From positions 6,458,001 to 6,522,000 of the forward strand of contig JAFBJZ010000831.1 in NCBI GenBank assembly GCA_016785225.1: a stretch of DNA of 64,000 bases. The letters run 5' to 3'. The DNA comes from Psettodes erumei. Lineage: Eukaryota; Chordata; Actinopteri; Pleuronectiformes; Psettodidae. Below the pieces are notes generated by a model. That model was not told where the DNA came from. It searched no databases and worked only from the letters and a program-made list of their open reading frames with translations. The position numbers and the translations under genes are program-made. This document shows, one piece after another, positions 12,255-24,372 of the stretch; within the stretch, counting starts at the first letter, position 1, and each line of letters opens with the position of its first letter.

Positions 12255-15200
12255 TCAGTCAGAGCCCAAATCGTCCACATCGTTCACATCGTCCTCCGCA
12301 ACCTTGATGAGAGGAGGTGATTTTTTCTTACGCCTGTCAATGCAAAGAATCAAAAAAAAAAGTTCAACAACGCGATTTCATGTAACGCAGCATATCCAAC
12401 GCAGAAACTCCATGACTCACCTCATCTCGCTCCGCAACGCACTCAGCTGGCCATGAAGCTGCTCGTTTGCCTCAATCTGCTCATCCAGTTCTCGCTGCAA
12501 CTTCTTCTTGGCGTGTTCCAGGCGCTCGATCTCCTCCTCCGCCTCGTCCATCTGCCTCTTCGCCGTCTTCAGCCTCTGAGTCAGCTGCAGAGTTCATGCA
12601 AAGCCAGACACTCAATCGTGAGTCAGGTCTGTACCTCCTGACCGCATATCTTCTTTCTTTGCCGTTAAAAGACGGGGCTACCTGGTCTCTCTGGGTCTGT
12701 AGGTTGACGTGCTCCTCGTCCGCTTGCATCTTCATCTCCTTCACTTTGCGCTCCAGCTTGCGGTTGGCTTGCTGCAGGCCGTTGTTGTCCCTGAGGTTAA
12801 AAGCACCAGGAGAGATCACATCCCTGCTGCTGCTTCCTGTAACTCAACACCTTCCCAGTGCACTCGGGCCACACATACTCTCACGACCACAGGGAAAGTG
12901 ATATGAGTGGGTTCACCTCTCAGTAGCTACCATCAAGTATCTGATGGAGCTCTTTCCTCAGTGTTAGCCTCCACTGCTAAACACAAACTAAGTATACATT
13001 TATGTCTGACTGATATTAATGTGCAAATGCTCACCGTTCTTCTCCTTGTAACCTCTCCTCCAGTTCCTGGATGCGGCTGTTAAGTTTGGAAACCAGCGAA
13101 TCCTGGTTGGTCCTCTGTGATCCTTCCAGATGAGTCACCCTGCTCCTGAGGTCTTTATTCTGATGGAGGAAATCAAACAGAAGAATCATAAGTCATAAAT
13201 GAGGTAACCCTATTTAGTTTAGCAGTACAGAGCATGTGGGTGATATACCATAGGCCTGCCAGTGGTTTCACATTATTCTGCTGACCTACAGATAGTGGTA
13301 ATAGTAAGATGGGACGCAAATGCATTCAACACCCTTATTTGACCTTCAGGTTTCACACGATGAATCATTCTTCTGAGTTAAACTGAATGTAAACAGGAGC
13401 TTGTTTTACAAGAAAACTTCACAGGACGTCTGGAAGTAGGTTCACACCAACGTTTCGGTGTCAGCAGAGTCGAGTCCTGCAGATCTGATGCCAGATAGGT
13501 TGAGTTTGCTGAGTCACACCTGGCCTCGGAGGGGCAGATGTCATCACGTGTCAAAAAATGTATTTAGAAATCAATTCAGTTGATGTGAATGAATCCAACT
13601 GATTTGATTTGTATTTTGCCAGAATGCTAACCCCCCTTGATGAAACCATTTTAACTCTGGTGAGCTCAAAGTTTTCTTCATAACCACATGATTGAAATAA
13701 AGAACCACTTTCTGAAAATTGTCCATAGCTTTCAACGACATCTTGTGGTCATCGTCAGCAGATAGTTTGCTCCTTTTTCTTAGAGATAGTTCAGTAGTTA
13801 AACTCACATTTTTAATATGTGCAGTAAAATGTGAAGCTGACATATTCCAGAGGATGTACTATAATACTAAGAATATGATAGGTATGCCAAGAAGTTTATT
13901 CTGGCATTGTGGGGGGGTCAGGGCTCAGTACCTGTCTCTCCAGGCTCATCTTGTCACACTCCAGGTCCTGTCTGACTGCTCTCTCCTGCATCAGGTCATT
14001 CCTCATCTGATCCATCTGTCACAACATAAAATATCACAGAAATGATTAGTATATTAACAAGGGTAGGACATGTGCATAAGTGCTCCCTTCCATTGTTATT
14101 GGAAACATCAGCATGTGTTATTAAAAAAAAAAGTTGGGACGTGTGGACGAGCACTCTCCGGTTCAAGGAAAAGTTCCCAGCTTAAATTCCTAAACCAAGA
14201 GGAAATGCTGTCGGCTGAGTGGCCACATCAGATCTAAAGGCTCTCTTCTCTCTAATAACATCCAGAGGCCCAGTGAAGGGAGTGTGAATAGCTGCTCACA
14301 ATAGTTAGCTGTTGTTTTTTTTTGCGGCTTTGCACTGCTCCCAAAACTGTTTTTTGTGTCAATTAGTCTGCGGCGCTTTTCTCCCATGAATGGTGGCCTG
14401 TTTTACAGACACACTGAGGACGTGATGAGGCTCTCATGACAGCATCAGATGGAGAAACATATACTGTGTGAAGTCAGAGTGGGGTTGAGTCACATTTCAG
14501 GGCAGTTCGATGTGAATGTTAAGAAACGAAAACAAAACGTGTTTATCAAGCTGTTCTGAACTCACGAATCAGCAGCTTTCAGTGTCCGAGGAGAAACCCG
14601 AGTCCTCCACCCTACATCTGTTTATAATAAAAACAGATGCAGGGCTGGGTGTTCAAACTTCAGCCTGGGCCTAATTCTATCGCTGATGGGCTTTCTATTC
14701 ACAGTTGGGGAAATTTATGAACGTTAGCAAGCGTTGGCAAAATGAGAGCTTTGGGTAGAAAAAAAGAGAGACGGCAGAGAGGGTAGTAAACCTGCCTGCT
14801 CTTTAGTTTTGTCTAACCGCTCCATCAGGCGGTCGGCACTGCTGCGCTCGTCGTTAAGATCTTCTTCTAGTTGACAGATGCGTCCCTGAGACAGAAGAAA
14901 GACATGTCAAACCATCATCGAGTTAATTTACAGTATATTACACCCCACAACAGTGTTTCCTAGTACAGAGAACATGATTAGTCTGTCCCCAGAGGCTGCG
15001 GTTAGAAAACTGACTCAGAGAAAAGGCTGATTGGGTAATAATACAGTATACGAGGAGGCTGGTGGGAATAAAATGGATTAAGACAAAGATAATAGCATTT
15101 GAAAAGCCTGTGAAATAAAGATGTGAGTGTTTGACAATGGAGAGGGGCAGAGAAAGGAAGAGAAGATTCCTGAGAGCACCCAGACAGGTCTGATAACTTT

Positions 15201-18200
15201 TTTACAGTCAACACAGGCTCCCTGAGTTGATACGCAGTGTCAACAGTGAGCACACTGGTGCCACTGTGTCATGTTTTGTCATCAGTAAGACAAACAGTGC
15301 TGAGCTGTGAGATGCTGTCGCCATGTCTCCTGTCCAGCCCCGTATATTCTACAGGCGAGTGCAAATACTGGCACCTGAACAGATAAACATTTCACAGCAC
15401 GTGATAATGTCAAGTGTGTTCCACTGTGAGTGTGGTTTCTGACTGGAAATTTCCCGTGGTCATCAGTGGACAATGGCAACGTGGGGTGGGGGGATTTTCA
15501 ACTTGAAATCATAAATAATCAAACGTATTTTAAATCATTTGGCCTCATGAAAACCTGATAAAAACTGGCTGTTAAGTTATAAAAAACAGTTGCAGTAATA
15601 ATAGGAGAATCTGTGATTGTTGGCATGTACTGTGCTGTTTATATACTGAGCATATTTCCATCTATTTGTTTGTAGTTTCATGAAAAGCATGTTCTGCACT
15701 GCGACAAAGTGTAACAATCAAGTGAATGCATGTTCATCTTCCGACATCCTTTTCATTTAAGAGGATTACTGAGTGGAGTTTTCCTTCACCTCCATGAGCT
15801 TGACCTGCCGCTCTCTCTCGTCCACCGCGGCTGCATGCCTCTCCTCCAGCTCCTTCGCCCTCTGCTCCAGCTGCCGGCCCCTCAGCTGGGCCTCCTCCCG
15901 CTCTCTGTTACACCGCTGCAGATCCTCCTCCAGAGGAAGGAGCTGGACACAAAACAGACCCCTGAGCAAACACACACTTTGAGATAAGGTCAGCAATCGG
16001 GTGTTGGGCAGCGGTCGCTCAATCAGTTTGACATTATTGAGAAAACACGGAATTAATCACGACTGGTGACACATCTGACTAATTTTGAAGGTTTTTATTG
16101 AATGGTAAAACTTCCCATGGGATCCTCAGCAACTTATCAGCAGAAAAATTCAGTTTTACCCTGCTGCTGACCTTTTCATTTTAATCGGTGACTAAAACCT
16201 ACAAACTGATGAATCAGAGAGACAGTGAGCACCACACCTCTTCCTGCAGTTTTTTAGCTGCCTGTCGGGATTTCTCCAGCTCTGCTCCCTTTTCCTGCAG
16301 CTGTCTCCTCAGCTCCGCCAACTCCCGCTGGCTCTTTTCTCTGGCTTCATCGACCTGGTTCTGAAGTACGTCTGTGGATGCCTCACACTCCTCCATGATG
16401 CTATTCATCTGAACCAGGACAGATACACAAAGAGCTTCTACAGTGAGATAAGTGGACCTCTTTGGGTATATGAACATGAGTTGTGAAAGAAACTATTCAA
16501 GCACGAGAAATATCACGTTTTGGCTAATCTCACAAAGGTCTCATTTGAATCAAAAGAGATTTTGAATATTATCTGACAAATTGTCATGGTGGAGCTCTCA
16601 CCTTCCTCTGCAGGTGCTCCACAGCCCGATCCTGCAGCCTCCTCTCATCCTCCAGTTCAGTTTTCGTCTTCCACAGTTCCTCTATTTGCTTCCTCTCCTC
16701 TTTGAGCTTCTCCTTCAGGTCTCTGTGCTCATGATTTAGTTTGGTCAGCTTACTCTGTCATAAGGCAAAGACAGAGGAAAGTCAAGGAAAGTCTAAGTCT
16801 CGAGCATAAGCAACAGCAACCTGTCCTTACCTGCACGTCCTCCAGCCGAGCGAGCAGCGACTGGTTAGACTGACACATCTCCTCCTCATTCCTCCTCACA
16901 TCCTTTAGTGTTTCCTCAACTTGCTGCTTTTCTCTCTGAAGTAAATTTTGAAAAATAAATTTGGTCAGCAGGGAATCATTCCAACCCCCCCCCCCACACA
17001 CACACACACACGCACACACACAAATTCTCCCCACCTCCAGCTGCTTCGCTCTCTGCTCCAGCAGCCTCTCTGTGGTTTTAGCCTCCTGGATTGCCTGGCT
17101 CAGCTGATCCATTTTCTTGTTGAGCTCCTGCACCTTTCCTCTCAGCTGATCTCTCTCCTGGCTCAGCTCCTTCAGCTGCACCTTAGCCACACCTTTCTCC
17201 TCCTCTGCCTCAACCTTCTCTTGACCCAGCAGAGCGTTGTTCTAAGATACAGGTTGGAGTAATAAATGATGAACAATAAAAATGAAATGAACCACATTTC
17301 GTTTCATCGTCATCATCACATGTTACCTCTTTAGATAGCTCTAAATCTCTGAGCAGCTTCTGCAGCTCCTGCTCATACTCCTCCTTCAGAGCGGCCATGT
17401 ATTTGTCGTGAGTCTCCACCTCCTCTTTCAGTGCCCCCTTCAGGGCACCGAGCTCCCGTTCCCGGCGGTACAGTAGCTCCTCCTGCTCCTCCTTCACCTG
17501 CAGCATCTCCTGAAAGTCCACACGCATCTGCGCCATATCCTGACAGACACCCACAACAATACAGCATCCACCACCTCGAGTTCAGAGTCTTTACAGCTGC
17601 TGTCGATTTGCCGAGTGTATCATCCACACCTGGTTTCATTTACCTTCAGAAGGACCTCTTTCCCTATGTTTATCACCTCCGCCTTCTTGGCTTGGTCCAG
17701 CTCATCGTGCATCTCGGAGAGCTGCTGCTGAAGGTCTTTCATCTCCGTCTTAGATCTTTCTCGTTCTGCCTTCATCTGACTCAATCTAAAATATGCAGGA
17801 AAGACAGACATATTTCAGTTAAATATTTTGCTTCAAGGAAGGAAGCCTGCTTACCCAGCTTTTAAGTTTTATAACAGCTCTGAATAGGACTAGATAACAA
17901 AGACCGATATCTGCACACTTAATCCAAATGGTATTTGACTCTGCTTTCAGGCTAACGACTTTCATCAGATCACACATTTCGGTTCACTTGAATGACCTAA
18001 GACTATGAGCTGGAGCTCAAGTAATGCAAAGCACTGAGCGCAAGTGTGTGGGTATTCTGTTTATAACCCTGATCTACTATGGACAGCATACACTTTATGG
18101 CTAAGAATTAGAGGAGATCATTGATACCATCCTCTTGTCTGTATGGTCAATATGAATATGCCTCAGCAGAGAGTTTAGATAAGACAACACTTTCTAATAA

Positions 18201-20581
18201 AGTCCTCTTTTTTACTTAGAAGAGCTTTACTTTGAAACTTTGTCTGAGGGGAGGTCAAATCCTTACTCCTGTTTGGTGGACTGAAGTTCTGCCTCAATTT
18301 CAGCCAGCCTGTCCCTGAGTTTGCAGAGCTCTGTCTGACTATTGGCCAGCTCTTCTTGAAGTTTCTTCTTCTCTGTCCTGGCCCTCTCACAGGCCTTGGC
18401 AAGAGTCTTTTCATTCTGGCCAAGCACAATGACAAAAAGAGGACATCGTCAGTCACAGGAACAGGAAGTAGAGCGTTTTAGGCGTGAGTCAGCAGGATGG
18501 GGCCGTGCTGCACCTTCATCTCCGTTTCCAGCTTTTGCTTTAACTCAGCCACTTCTTTCTCCAGTGCTGCCTGTTTCTCCTGCAACTGCTTCACCTGAGC
18601 TGCATAGTCCTATATGGAAGAAGAGAGGTAACCGGGTTTCAGAACAAGACATATAACCATGCTCCGCAACTATCAACACGGGCAAACACCTCATCCCAAC
18701 ATTCACTTTCTCCTCCTCCTCCACATTCTGAGCAGTCCTCCACTTGAGCTTGTTGATCCTCTCAAGCAGCAGGTCGACTTTCCTCTGAGTGGTGGAGTCA
18801 TCATCCGTTGTCCTGAGAGGCAAGGAAAATATTTCACAAATATGTTGACAGGGTGGAATAATAAAGTCAAATGTAGGCTGTTGCCAGCTCCACAAACACA
18901 TGGTGCTGCAGGCCTCTCAGTGGTATGATGTTGTTTTATTTTTGGCATCCAGAGGAGAATGTTTCGCTCAACATTTTTTAGGTAAACAGACTTTTTTTTG
19001 AGGTAATAGCTCTACTTCAGCACATATTTGAAAATAGGCACTGACGGACTTTCTGTGTGAATAAGTTATTTATCAGTGGAAACAGATTCATACTTTGCAT
19101 TCCTGACTGCTGTGTGTTTGAGCACACACAGCTGGATCAGCAGCCCCTTATCTGACCGCTATACATAACTACTGGATCTTGACCTGAAAGTGGGAACTCT
19201 GGTGTCAAAGGAACAGTTTGATTATTTTCACTTTTTGCTGAGAGTAAGATGAGAAGTTTAATACCATTCATGTTTTTATGCTAAATGCCATGCTAGCATT
19301 AGCAGACCATTAGCTAGCTTAGCATAAAAACTAGCTACAGCTAGCCTGGCTCTGTCCAATAGTAACAAAATCAATTGCCATTATTTCCAGAAAACTGTTG
19401 AACCGTTCCTGCAACTAAAGGCCTGACAGTTTAGGTGGACTCACCCATCCTTAAGGTACGTGAACAGTATTAGTTTTGTTGTGTCCTCAGTTGGGTCCAC
19501 TGAGAGTTCTTGCTGTCCTTTCAGAAGATCAGGGGTGACCTGGTTAGAGAATGTACAGCAAATAAATACAACCTTTTACAGGACAACTGTGCTCTGAAGC
19601 AAATCTCATTACCTGTGTATCCCTTTCATCACTTTCATCAGTCTGGTCGCGACATGATCTGGAGACAGAGGCTTTCTCTGTTCTGTGAAGCAGTTTTGCA
19701 GCATGTGGAGACATCTTCTCTTTACCATGATGTCCTGTGAGCAGAGTGCTGGATTTGTTCTCCTCCCTTTTGTTTGACAAAGATGACTCTCCACTAAGGA
19801 GTCGAGCCCTAGCTGACCCGGGAGGATATATCCCACCTGGGGTCTCCCCCCTGATGCCCTTCAGAGAGGAGGGTCTGCTGGAGGAAGAAGAGGAAGAGGA
19901 GGAGTCTGAGTTTCGTCCGCTGTCCACGCTGCGTGACCTGCGACACTGCTCTGGGTCCAGCCTGTTCCTCGGGCCGCCCCTTCCCCTCCGCTGGCTGCTG
20001 TTGAACTGGCTTATTAGCTTCTCCACAGATAAGAAGGAGTCTGTTTCCACTGAGTTTGGGGACCTGGCGGGGATGTGTCCAACTGAAGGAGGTGCCTTGT
20101 TCTGTGCCACCTCGACCTTGTCTCCCCCCGAGCCCTCAGCTGGCAGAGGGATTCTGGGTTTGGTCATGTTAGTCTGGGTTGTCTCAGGAAGAAGTCCAGG
20201 CCAGGCAACTGAGGTCGTTTGTGAAGGATTGACTAGGTTTAGGTTATTACTCTCAGGGTCATAAGGTCTCAGAATCTCTGGGTGTGTCTGATAATGAAAC
20301 ACAGAGGAGGCTGCAGTCCTCTGAGTCTCAGTTGGAGAGCGTCTATCATCCACAGACCTCACCATACCTGGGTTGTAACCCGCCTGGTGAGTGATAACAG
20401 AGATGTCCTTGTGGTTCTCCTGGCCAGAACTGTTCAGAACCACATAAGGTTGACCTTTAATCCCTTGAACCTGCACCCTCACTCCAAACAAATTATCATG
20501 GCTGCCTCTGGGACTGTGTTGCTGCATGTAGTTCCTGTGTATCCTGATGTCCTGAGAGCCGTTCAGTCTGTGGGATTCCAT
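12255..20581 (-). CDS. cgnl1: Cingulin family protein (paracingulin / cingulin-like 1)
   Basis: Cytoplasmic scaffold of tight/adherens junctions that binds ZO proteins and Rho GEFs/GAPs. Coding exons: 20581-19613, 19539-19445, 18812-18707, 18609-18514, 18415-18267, 17785-17644, 17539-17327, 17241-17035, 16935-16831, 16754-16602, 16408-16238, 15942-15790, 14885-14796, 14015-13932, 13159-13035, 12790-12682, 12584-12421, 12333-12255. They total 3210 nt, 1069 aa, in frame throughout. Residues ~30-52 form the ZO-interacting motif ([20 protein letters not shown]). The Ser-rich head has [15 protein letters not shown], then [10 protein letters not shown]. Residues ~390-1030 are coiled-coil rod ([45 protein letters not shown]), followed by a short acidic tail. 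Cingulin itself is the alternative. Neighbours tcf12 and aqp9 favour cgnl1, but the ~350-residue head is short for paracingulin. The intron after exon 13 starts with GC. Confidence 0.9.
14016..14795 (-). other. cgnl1: GC-AG intron in cgnl1
   Basis: Exon 13 ends AAAGAGCAG and the intron starts GCAGGT. The next GT, four bases on, would break the frame into exon 14 (ATGGATCAGATG, phase 0). Using GC joins KEQ to MDQ, which aligns with RDQ-VDQ in cingulin. Confidence 0.8.
16995..17022. repeat. (CA)n microsatellite with adjoining poly-C
   Basis: Near-perfect CA units after a run of C (16985-16995), in the cgnl1 intron just 3' of the donor at 17035. Confidence 0.85.
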
Positions 20582-21795
20582 CCTGACTCCACAAAACTAA
20601 GAGATGAACTGGCAAAAAAAAGACAGGACTGTTAAAAATGGCACTGAAGGATAGTAATCCTGCATGGGAAGGTGAACTGAAACTGATTCATCACGTTGGT
20701 CAAGCTGTGGTTGGTGTTGACAAAACACTGGAAAGAGACTGGAGCCACAGTGGGTCACAATGACAGACATCCAGGGAGCTCCCCACACAGCTGCCCTCGC
20801 CCAACATAGAGACGCAATAAGAAGACACTAACAACAGCCTGATATTGCTGTGCAATGAAAACAGCTCCTTCTGTGTGCTAATGACAGCGTGCTATTGTAC
20901 AGCCGTAGCTGAGCCAACTGCATGACGACTACAACTGGCCGAGGTCTCCGAGGTGTCGTCACCCACTTCATGGTATAACACTTGAGGAAAATGTGCAATG
21001 ACAGACATGTTACTGTGAGGCTGAAACACAAGAACACAAGAGGTGTTGTGCTGGAGACAAAACGGTATCTTCCTAAGAGACACTTACACTACAATTAATA
21101 ACACAACAGATGGCCTTCATAAAAGGGGTGTAAGCTGGAACAACTGGCTTCATCAATCAGTAATTCTTTACAGACCTGTTCTCAGAACCACTTCTGGGTT
21201 CTCCAGCACACTTCTTGAGTCCTTTTAGTTTTCAATCTCTTAAATTCACCAGAACGTCCACTCAAATTCAATTGTTTGGTGCATTTTAAGCTTGTATTAG
21301 AAACTTGACAAGAACTGAGGAAGATGTCCACAGACTCGAACCTCAAAGCATTTATTAACCCCGTTGATGTTCCTATTAATAGCCTGTAACTGTTCTCCGA
21401 AACAGCTAATTTATCAACCATTAATTGTAGCTTATTTTTTTAAACGTGTGCCTTAGAAAAACCAAGTAGTCTACAAGTTTATTTGCTGTCGTATCTGCGT
21501 TTGTCCGGTTTAACTTGATGACGTTCATTTGGCCTCGCACTGTTACCTTTAAACTAACAGACGGTTTTGGTCGGGGGGTGTATACACTGTCTTAAATTAA
21601 GACGCAAAACCGCTATATATCATCAATATTAGTATTATAGGAGGAACAGACCAGATAATCCGTAAAAAGTACATGATGATCCATAAACTCACCACTGAGC
21701 ACAGCGCAGACACTTCCCGTTGCAGCGTGAATAACGTGGTTCGTTCCTGAGAGCAAACGTGAACTATGAAGACATCGATGTGAGGTAAAACTTAC
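20582..21795 (-). other. cgnl1: cgnl1 first intron (5'UTR)
   Basis: Sequence between the start-codon exon and the inferred non-coding first exon. A second possible first-exon donor (TCAGTG then GTGAGT on minus) lies at 21692-21693. No coding sequence recognised. Confidence 0.5.
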
Positions 21796-21880
21796 CCGCT
21801 GTGAGTCCAGTCTGACTTGTGAGTCCTCCTCCTCCTCCTCCTCCTCCTCCTCCGTCCGGAGACGATCGCTGTCTCGCTCG
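21796..21880 (-). promoter_or_regulatory. cgnl1: Inferred cgnl1 5'UTR exon and core promoter region
   Basis: On minus, CACAGCGG is followed by the donor GTAAGT at 21795-21790. A (CCT)n tract at 21824-21853 lies within the exon or just upstream. The transcription start is not defined by sequence. Confidence 0.45.
21824..21853. repeat. (CCT)n tract
   Basis: Ten CCT/CTC triplets; purine-rich (GGA)n on the transcribed strand at the 5' end of cgnl1. Confidence 0.9.
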
Positions 21881-21889
21881 CAGGGGCGT

Positions 21890-23160
21890 TCACTGCCTGC
21901 TCTGTATGATCACACATTCAACGCATACGGCCGCTTAACATGATGTAATGGCCTACGTGAATGTTGCAGGAACGTGGTAACGGAGAAAGTACTCGGACCA
22001 TTTAACGCACTGCAGTGTTCTGATCCGCTAAAGTCCTGAACTGCTTTTGCGGTGGAGAAACTGGACCAGTGTGTAAATTCTTTTGAGAGAAGAAGTTCCC
22101 ATAAAGAGAGTATTGCACAGCCCACAGAGGCATTATCATCTTGGAACATGTATACGCCAAAAAGGAAACGTTTGCTCGTTTTTATTTTATTTTATTTTCT
22201 GGTATGTATTCATAGACAACCTACATCTATTACAACCCACTCCTCCTTCGTTGTAATGTCGCTGCTTTTTCCCTCTGGGGATTATTCAGTCTCGGCCTAT
22301 CCTTCGATCACTGAAACATTTTCGAAATTTGCGCATATGCTGTATTTAGTTTCAGAAGTTCAGAAGTTCTTAAGATCAAGTTGTTCAGGTCCATTATCAG
22401 TATATGTGCACCAGACGTTTCCATGTCATACATGTGTGGTTGAATACTGGACCACACCTACCTCCAAACTGGCTGCGGTGTTATAATCATGCCCTCTCGT
22501 GTTATAGGTCTTAAACTCAAAATTTATAAGACCCTTCTGGTGTCAAACTCTGCACATTCATGTTTCTACACAGCGAAGATAAAACAATCAAAGTGAATTA
22601 AAGCAAAACACTTCCTTCTTCTTTTTGAGTGGAGGAGGACTTTCAACCACAGGGCTACAGCCATCCTGTAACATGTAACCTGTAATATTTCTGCCGCTCA
22701 GGTGTCAGGGTTTTGTGCTCCTTGCACCAGGTAAGTCTTTGTATGCAGCCCAAGTGATTCAATGTGGTTACTAAATTGAGGACCTGCTACCACAAGCTTT
22801 TGTGAAGCTCACAGAATGCAATTACTGATAAGACTAATTGATGCTGTGTATGAAAACAGAGGAGGAAAAGGCATTTGGGGACATTTTATGCTTTTAAGTA
22901 AGTTAACAGAAGTCAGCTGACAGGAAATGGGGAAAATTACATGGTCAGCACTTTAAACTCCATGGTCAATGGGGGTGACCTCCATTCTTTGAAGACTGAG
23001 GTTGTCATTTGGTAGCATTTAACATCAGCTTTATGTGTACTGTTCCTTTTCACTGATGCCATTTGTCATGTCTAGTCTTAACTGTCACCAGGTGACAGTG
23101 TGTATGTGTGTGTGTTTAAATATTTTTATCTTCGACACTTTATAATAGAACAGACTGAAA
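21890..23160. other. Intergenic, cgnl1 5' end to tcf12 3' end
   Basis: About 1.3 kb with no recognised exon. A 144-codon plus-strand open frame at 22052-22486 resembles no known protein and lacks splice or UTR context. Confidence 0.55.
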
Positions 23161-23164
23161 CAGA

Positions 23165-24372
23165 AACTATCTGAAAAAAGACATTTATTGCTACATTATC
23201 ATTTTGACACATGCCTTTAGGCTACTTCAAACTGTACACGTACTGTACATCTTATGATTAGGAGTATTTCAGGTTATTCTTGATTATTATTCATTATTGT
23301 GTGATAAGCAAAACAAGACATCAATTACTCTGTAATACCGTATTGCTCAGAGCAAATGAAATGTGGCTACATTTAACAAAAAGGGTTTTGTGTAAAATAA
23401 GAATGAAAAAAGAGACATTGATAAATTCACAATATTTGTATAAAAGATAACTTATATAACTTAGAAAAAAACCAAAATGTTCTATTGAAAACTTTAAACA
23501 TGCAAAGAGCTTTGACTACATCTGAAGAGAAGTAATTACACTGAGAAGTGTTTCAGGAAGTGTAATCTTGTTACCAGTGCTAGAACACAAATTTATAACA
23601 GATATACAAATAACAGACAATGCCCGCATGTTTAAGAACATTCTAGGAGATGTGTTCATTCACAGAATGGTCAAACTCCTACAACACTCACACACTCTGT
23701 CACACACACACACACAAACCACAGGACAAATGAAATCTGTCGCCCTAACGCGCAAATGTGGTCATGTCAGTCCTCTGAGCTCGGTGGAAATCACGAGTGT
23801 ACGTGATAAAATAGTGATACACTGTAAAAGTCAGACAGAAACATATCTGGCCCTGCCAAAATCAAAACTGCAGATGACACCTTGCCACTTACAGGGTTCA
23901 TCCATTCCGATATAACCAAACATAAAAGGTAATCAATAAATATACAAAATATGTACAAAACATCTGCAGCTTACAATGCATTTGTCTGTTACAAGTAAAG
24001 TTTAGGCACAAAGATAGGAGTCCGTTTTGGGAGGAGAGGAGATGATTGTTCAACTGCATAACACTTTTACAATCAGGGAAGGTCGACCCTCCGCTCTGGT
24101 CCGAATTCAGAAGAAACACACTGGACGCTCCTGGGATGTCCTTCACTCAGCATCTGGGTGACATAAAGGATCATGAAAAAGTTTTTCAAAGTTTTTAAAC
24201 ACCATTAATGAATTTTTGTCAATCGGATGCATTTACATACTTTTCCCATTTGCCGAAAACCATATATCATGAGCTGTGTAACTTATTTTAAAGAAAAAAA
24301 CAATCCATCACTGCCATCAAACTATGTAAATTAACTAGGCCTACTTGATAGGAGGTGATGCAGATCAGATGC
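23165..24372 (-). other. tcf12: tcf12 3'UTR
   Basis: About 1.2 kb after the tcf12 stop, AT-rich. Ends at an AATAAA on minus (TTTATT at 23184-23189). Confidence 0.6.

Noticed and set aside
14790..14791. GT donor GTTTAC for cgnl1 exon 13
   Set aside because: Adds four bases and breaks the frame into the next exon; the GC donor matches the protein alignment exactly.
12255..20581. Myosin heavy-chain tail or other generic coiled-coil gene
   Set aside because: ZO-interacting motif and cingulin-specific head and rod words identify the cingulin family.
22052..22486. 144-codon plus-strand open frame with a hydrophobic stretch
   Set aside because: No family similarity, no splice or UTR context, and it lies in the spacer between two gene ends.
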